Source: Claveliimonas monacensis
GTDB lineage: Bacteria > Bacillota > Clostridia > Lachnospirales > Lachnospiraceae
Reading direction: 5' to 3'
Length of the DNA: 64,000 nt
Assembly: GCF_014982975.1 (NCBI RefSeq)
Contig: NZ_JADCKL010000007.1
Span: 60,779-124,778, forward strand
In this document: piece by piece, positions 60,062 through 64,000 of the stretch
Layout of the letters: every line of letters begins with the position of its first letter
Position numbering within the stretch: position 1 is the first letter of the stretch
Translations under genes and position numbers: made by a program
Notes under the pieces: generated by a model
Told to the model about the DNA's origin: nothing
Seen by the model: the letters and a program-made list of their open reading frames with translations, nothing else
Database searches by the model: none

Positions 60062-62161
60062 ATGGACAATCAATTGGCACTACTGACACTCTGCGGATCT
60101 GTCATTGCTCTTCTCTTTGCGGCAAGCCGGGCAAAAAAAGTCCTCAGCTTTCCCGGCGGCACTGAGCAGATGAAAAAGATCTCCGCGTCCATCCACAACG
60201 GGGCTATGGCCTACTTAAGGCGCCAGTACAAGATCCTGGTGAGCTTTTTCGTGGTCATGTTCGTCATCCTCTTCGTCATGGCACTTCTGGGGCTTCTGAC
60301 ATGGTTCGTCCCCTTTGCGTTTGTGACAGGAGGATTTTTTTCCGGCCTCTCCGGATTTGTGGGCATGCAGATCGCCACAAAGGCAAATGCCCGCACGGCA
60401 GCCGCCTGCCAGAACAGCCTGAACAAAGGGCTGAACGTGGCATTTTCGGCCGGATCAGTCATGGGCTTCACAGTGGTGGGGCTGGGACTTCTGGATATCT
60501 CCATCTGGTACCTCCTTCTCCGGTTAGTCTTTAAGCTCCCGCTGGAAGATATCACAAGCACCATGCTGACCTTCGGTATGGGCGCTTCCTCCATGGCTCT
60601 CTTCGCCCGTGTGGGCGGCGGCATCTACACGAAAGCTGCCGATGTGGGAGCTGACCTTGTAGGAAAAGTGGAGGCCGGCATCCCCGAGGACGATCCCAGA
60701 AATCCGGCTGTCATTGCGGACAATGTGGGGGACAATGTAGGCGACGTGGCCGGTATGGGCGCCGATCTCTACGAGTCCTACGTGGGCTCCATCCTCTCCG
60801 CCTGCTCCCTGGGCGTCATTGCCTTCAATAAGATCGAGTCCGTGGACCGCGTCAACGCGGTGGTGATCCCCATGATCCTGGCCGCCATCGGCGTGCTGGC
60901 ATCCATCATCGGCTCCATGCTTGTAAAGACAGGTGAAAACACAGACCAGAGCACTCTTCTGAAGGCTCTCCGCCGGGGAACCAACACAAGCGCTCTCATC
61001 ATAGCCGTTGTCTCCTTCCCCCTTGTATGGTTCATTCTGGGAAAAGACTTTATCGGATTTTACTTTGCCATCCTGGGCGGTCTGCTGGCAGGAGTGCTGA
61101 TCGGCTTTTTTACGGAATACTTCACATCGGATACATATAAACCGACCCAGAACCTGGCAGACAAATCCGAGACCGGCTCCGCCACCATCATCATCGGGGG
61201 CTTGAGCCTGGGCATGCTGTCCACAGCCGTTCCCATCATCATCATCGCCGTGTGCGTCATGGCTGCTTACGCCTTCTCCGGCGGCTTCATCGAGTCCACC
61301 AGAGGTCTCTACGGCATCGCTCTGGCGGCTGTGGGCATGCTCTCCACTCTGGGCATCACCCTGGCCACTGACGCCTACGGTCCCATCGCCGACAACGCCG
61401 GCGGTATCGCGGAGATGGCGGGTCTGGAAGAGACGGTGCGCCAGCGCACGGATGCCCTGGACTCCCTTGGCAACACCACAGCTGCCACAGGCAAGGGATT
61501 TGCCATCGGCAGCGCAGCCCTCACCGCTCTGGCCCTGATCGCCTCCTATGTGGAGAAAGTCCAGGAAGTGGGCGGCAGTGACGTGGTTCTGGACATGAGC
61601 GTCATGAACCCCACCGTCCTTGTGGGCATCTTCATCGGCGCCTGCCTGCCCTTTGTCTTTGCAGCCCTGACCATGTCCTCTGTGGGCCGGGCAGCCCAGA
61701 GCATCGTGGTGGAAGTGCGCCGCCAGTTCAGGGAGATCAAAGGCCTTATGGAAGGGAAAGCCGAGGCAGATTACGCAAGATGCGTGGACATCTGCACAAA
61801 GGCCAGCCTGCATGAGATGATTCTTCCCACTCTGCTGGCTATCGTGACTCCTGTTGTGACCGGCCTGATCCTGGGCTACAACGGCGTCATCGGCCTTCTC
61901 ACCGGCTCCACTGCCACCGGTTTCCTCATGGCCATCTTCATGGCAAACGCAGGAGGCGCGTGGGACAATGCCAAGAAATACATTGAAAGCGGAAAGCACG
62001 GCGGCAAGGGAAGCGAGCAGCACAAGGCCGCTGTGGTGGGAGATACTGTGGGGGATCCTTTCAAGGATACATCCGGTCCCTCCATCAACATCCTCATCAA
62101 GCTGCTGTCCATGGTTTCCATCGTGTTTGCAGCCCTTGTTGTCAATTACCACATATTCTAA
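60062..62161 (+). CDS. hppA: ion-translocating membrane pyrophosphatase, K+-dependent type
   Basis: Predicted 699 residues with about sixteen membrane helices. The catalytic loop with [13 protein letters not shown], the acidic [18 protein letters not shown] and [12 protein letters not shown], and the later [16 protein letters not shown] and [11 protein letters not shown] motifs are all present. The motif [10 protein letters not shown] has Ala where K+-independent enzymes have Lys, indicating the K+-dependent subgroup. Members pump Na+ or H+ outward using PPi hydrolysis; which ion is not decided here. It shares the PPi pool with the two PPi-PFKs. Strong terminator follows. Confidence 0.96.
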   Translation: MDNQLALLTLCGSVIALLFAASRAKKVLSFPGGTEQMKKISASIHNGAMAYLRRQYKILVSFFVVMFVILFVMALLGLLTWFVPFAFVTGGFFSGLSGFVGMQIATKANARTAAACQNSLNKGLNVAFSAGSVMGFTVVGLGLLDISIWYLLLRLVFKLPLEDITSTMLTFGMGASSMALFARVGGGIYTKAADVGADLVGKVEAGIPEDDPRNPAVIADNVGDNVGDVAGMGADLYESYVGSILSACSLGVIAFNKIESVDRVNAVVIPMILAAIGVLASIIGSMLVKTGENTDQSTLLKALRRGTNTSALIIAVVSFPLVWFILGKDFIGFYFAILGGLLAGVLIGFFTEYFTSDTYKPTQNLADKSETGSATIIIGGLSLGMLSTAVPIIIIAVCVMAAYAFSGGFIESTRGLYGIALAAVGMLSTLGITLATDAYGPIADNAGGIAEMAGLEETVRQRTDALDSLGNTTAATGKGFAIGSAALTALALIASYVEKVQEVGGSDVVLDMSVMNPTVLVGIFIGACLPFVFAALTMSSVGRAAQSIVVEVRRQFREIKGLMEGKAEADYARCVDICTKASLHEMILPTLLAIVTPVVTGLILGYNGVIGLLTGSTATGFLMAIFMANAGGAWDNAKKYIESGKHGGKGSEQHKAAVVGDTVGDPFKDTSGPSINILIKLLSMVSIVFAALVVNYHIF

Positions 62162-62173
62162 GGAACATACGGA

Positions 62174-62215
62174 AAAGCCCGGGCAGGGATGCAATGTCCC
62201 GCCCGGGCTTTTTTT
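62174..62215 (+). terminator. terminator of the pyrophosphatase gene
   Basis: AAGCCCGGGC/GCCCGGGCTT arms (about 62175-62184 with 62201-62210) with an inner GGGA/TCCC pair, followed by seven T residues in all. Confidence 0.93.
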
Positions 62216-62223
62216 CACTTTTA

Positions 62224-62658
62224 TCAGTATTTCCAGGAATCGCCGCTGCCGCCCTCCTGCACAAGAAACCAGAGGTTTCCCTCCGCCTCGTTGTCTGCAG
62301 TGCGGAACACGTCCTCCACATCCTCCATGGCCTGGATCTGCCTTCGGAAAGAAGAATAGGCAAAATCCTCTGTCCCCGATGCGGCAAAGATGAAGAAATC
62401 ATCCCAGTCATGCCCGGACTCCCGGACAATGGAAGCCATATAGTCCCCGTCAGTCGTAAGGCTGCCGCTGGAAGGCATAAAATATCTGAAGTAATCCAGA
62501 CAGTACTCAAAGGTGTGCCAGGTGGTCACCGAACCCATGGAAAACCCGCAGAAAGCCCGGTGATCCCTGGAGGCGGCCAGCCGTCTGCGCAGGCTGTCAG
62601 AAGAAAGGCGGCCGACAGGATCAGAAGGCGAGAAGTCCATACTTTCTTCATAAATCAT
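62224..62658 (-). pseudogene. remnant of an esterase (feruloyl-esterase-like)
   Basis: A 144-residue frame. Its middle, RDHRAFCGFSMGSVTTWHTF and YCLDYFRYFMPSSG, matches the nucleophile region of alpha/beta-hydrolase esterases attached to xylan-degrading enzymes (GxSxG with Ser in GFSMGS). The N-terminal core strands and HGGG-like oxyanion part are missing, and the C-terminal catalytic His region ends abruptly at SGDSWKY. An ATG with AGGAG immediately upstream could still start translation, but the short protein could not fold as an esterase. Probably a decayed gene; a shortened unknown protein is less likely. Confidence 0.65.
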
Positions 62659-62804
62659 TCAGCTCCTGTACATCTTTTTATTCTGATTATAAATGTACTG
62701 CGCTCAAATAAGAAGTTCCTGTCAGTTATCCAGTCCCAACCCGGCGGTAGGGGCTCTTTACTGCCGCACCGGCTCTTTAAGCAGAAAAAAGGCAGAATTG
62801 CTGT

Positions 62805-63695
62805 TTAAATCTCGATCAGCTCATACTCCCGTGAGCCTACACCCAGATCCGCAGCCGCCTCGATGGTGTGGATCCCGTTCCGGCTGTTCACCCTCTCCAT
62901 AAAATGATCTTTTCCCGGATCATCCGAGTTCATAACAAGATCCATGCAGGCCTGATCAATAGCCACCGGGTCTGTGGATGCCAGAATACCGATGTCCTTC
63001 ATACACGGATCCTCCGCCACCGCACAGCAGTCGCAGTCCACGGAAAGGTTCTTCATGACATTGATGAAGGCGATCTTTCCTTTAAAATGCTCCGTCACAC
63101 TGGAAGCCGCGTCCGCCATGGCCTCCGGGAAGGCCACGCTGTCCGCGTGCTGCTGCCATGTCTCAAACCTGTCATCTGTCTTTCCCGCAGAGTGGATCAG
63201 CGCCTTGCCTGCCCTGGATGCGCAGCCAATGGCAAGCTGCTTGAGAGCTCCGCCGTACCCGCCCATGGGATGTCCCTTGAAGTGAGCCAGCACCAGCATG
63301 GAGTCGTAGTTTTCAATATGTTTTCCCAGCTTGTTCTCCTTCAGGATCTTTCCATCCGGGATGGGCCAGGTCACGTCCGGTCCTTCCGCGTCCATAAGGT
63401 CCACATCAAAATACTTCGTCCATCCGTGTTCCTCGATCAGCTTAAGATGTTCGGGCGTATTGTCACGCACGCCGGTGGTGGCATCGCCGTAGGCCGTGTT
63501 GCACTCCACAATGGTTCCCTGCACTTTGTCCACCATGGGCCGCCAGAATTCCGGTCTCAGGAAATTCTGGTTTCCTTTCTCCCCGGAATGGACCTTCACA
63601 GCCACCTTCCCCGGAAGCTCCACTCCCATCGCATCGTACATCTCAACAACTTTCTCCGGAGTGATCTCCCGTGTAAAATATACTTTTGCCTTCAT
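62805..63695 (-). CDS. DUF362 domain-containing protein
   Basis: Predicted 296 residues. DUF362 motifs: VYFTREITPEKVVEMYDAMG, VAVKVHSGEKGNQNFLRPEF, ECNTAYGDATTGVRD, LAHFKGHPMGGYGGALKQLA and DPVAIDQACMDL. The C-rich VDCDCCAVAEDPCMKD may bind metal. The family's function is not established; members often lie near ferredoxin-like or Fe-S genes. Single gene, with a candidate divergent promoter region upstream. Confidence 0.9.
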   Translation of the reverse strand: MKAKVYFTREITPEKVVEMYDAMGVELPGKVAVKVHSGEKGNQNFLRPEFWRPMVDKVQGTIVECNTAYGDATTGVRDNTPEHLKLIEEHGWTKYFDVDLMDAEGPDVTWPIPDGKILKENKLGKHIENYDSMLVLAHFKGHPMGGYGGALKQLAIGCASRAGKALIHSAGKTDDRFETWQQHADSVAFPEAMADAASSVTEHFKGKIAFINVMKNLSVDCDCCAVAEDPCMKDIGILASTDPVAIDQACMDLVMNSDDPGKDHFMERVNSRNGIHTIEAAADLGVGSREYELIEI

Positions 63696-63742
63696 ATTAT
63701 ATTTCCCTCCTTATGAACTGTATGTCTTCTGTTTCTTCTTAT

Positions 63743-63773
63743 ATTGTAAACCCCGTTTTTCCTCAGTGTCCAA
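63743..63773 (-). promoter_or_regulatory. candidate promoter of the DUF362 gene
   Basis: On the minus strand TTGGAC (plus 63768-63773) and TACAAT (plus 63743-63748) have a 19-base spacer, rather long. The -35 box lies inside the left arm of the inverted repeat at 63765-63841. Confidence 0.4.
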
Positions 63774-63841
63774 TGCTTTTATTGTCTGGCAATGAATACC
63801 TTCAAGGCATATATGACAATTGAATATAAGCATTAGACACT
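63765..63841. repeat. 14-base inverted repeat in the right-edge intergenic region
   Basis: Arms 63765-63778 and 63828-63841 are complementary with one mismatch, 49 bases apart. Each arm contains a -35-like box (TTGGAC on minus, TTAGAC on plus). The region 63696-64000 has no gene. A plus-strand promoter (TTAGAC 63833-63838, TACAAT 63857-63862, 18-base spacer) and a leader stem (63900-63908 with 63937-63945) point to a gene just beyond the window. Confidence 0.5.
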
Positions 63842-64000
63842 TTTTCATCCCGGGACTACAATAAAGATATCCGGAAAGACTAACTATTAAAAGTCAAGTC
63901 TGAAATGAAGATTTTATGAATGAATTGCGGGAACGCATTTCAGATATCGTTGTACCTTGAAAATCGCATGACAAACAGAGCATCGTATACCGGTGCTCAA

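Noticed and set aside
60524..62218. Very long minus-strand open frame opposite the membrane pyrophosphatase gene (and similar ones opposite 12732-13772, 13807-15570 and 52266-54035)
   Set aside because: These translate to His/Gly/Asp-rich or Ser/Pro-rich sequence without any family motif and are explained by codon bias on the true strand.
63946..64000. Start of an rRNA spacer (ACCTTGAAAATCGCAT resembles sequences seen in clostridial rRNA spacers)
   Set aside because: The match is short, no rRNA or tRNA sequence is present, and the window ends too soon to test it.

Overview
The window looks like a chromosomal segment from an anaerobic gut-type Clostridia, most likely Lachnospiraceae. The evidence is strong AGGAGG-type Shine-Dalgarno (SD) sequences, a moderately GC-rich coding style, a rubrerythrin, two PPi-type phosphofructokinases with a membrane pyrophosphatase, a thiSFGH operon under a TPP riboswitch, many ABC exporters and two-component systems, and a group II aromatic amino acid decarboxylase of the gut-commensal type. 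No 16S gene or species marker is present, so the genus is not resolved. There is no phage, plasmid, IS or CRISPR locus. The nearest things to mobile or decayed DNA are an Rpn/PDDEXK nuclease pseudogene, an esterase remnant, and a junction of two truncated genes at the left edge.

Layout. 1-918: the ends of ftsH (minus) and a TetR-type regulator (plus), both lacking their 5' parts and meeting head to head near base 455. 0.9-4.4 kb (minus): subtilase, rubrerythrin (its SD and start codon lie in an inverted repeat) and a GT2 glycosyltransferase. 4.6-5.8 kb: first PPi-PFK. 5.9-8.3 kb: aromatic amino acid decarboxylase with a divergent LysR regulator. 8.4-10.5 kb: HD-domain protein and PIN-PhoH ATPase. 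10.5-12.7 kb: structured leader, promoter and an LTA-synthase-like phosphoglycerol transferase with a GBS-Bsp-like tail. 12.7-17.1 kb: zinc alcohol dehydrogenase, then a coupled pair made of a membrane pseudokinase with a repeat-rich C-terminus and a secreted, C-terminally anchored Ig-like protein. 17.3-21.1 kb: MATE pump and an SBP-permease-ATPase importer. 21.3-24.3 kb: second PPi-PFK and glycerol kinase, with a 24-bp-arm palindrome abutting the glpK SD. 24.4-25.4 kb: Fe-S protein and acylphosphatase. 25.5-29.4 kb: thiS-F-G-H-tenI behind a TPP riboswitch and two terminators.

29.4-45.0 kb is an all-minus block. An orphan lipoprotein SBP ends it. Upstream of that sit twelve tightly packed genes: a large membrane-anchored protein with five copies of an unrecognised ~130-residue module, a lipoprotein with a sixth copy, two ABC half-exporters, a trigger-factor-like protein, a thioredoxin, a GHKL kinase, a LytTR regulator, an OmpR regulator, an ABC-2 ATPase and permease, and a HisKA kinase. 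I regard this as the best candidate for an undescribed system: surface display or export coupled to folding helpers and two signalling pairs.

45.1-64.0 kb: M16C peptidase, Rpn pseudogene, ketopantoate-reductase-like gene, a heterodimeric ABC exporter with complementary degenerate and canonical ATP sites, tRNA-Arg(ACG), pyridoxal kinase, an unusual ABC-class ATPase, xanthine phosphoribosyltransferase back to back with a HAD phosphatase and an M18 aminopeptidase, a K+-dependent-type membrane pyrophosphatase, an esterase remnant and a DUF362 protein. The two PPi-PFKs and the membrane pyrophosphatase together point to energy metabolism that uses PPi. All calls are from reading the sequence; no database search was run.
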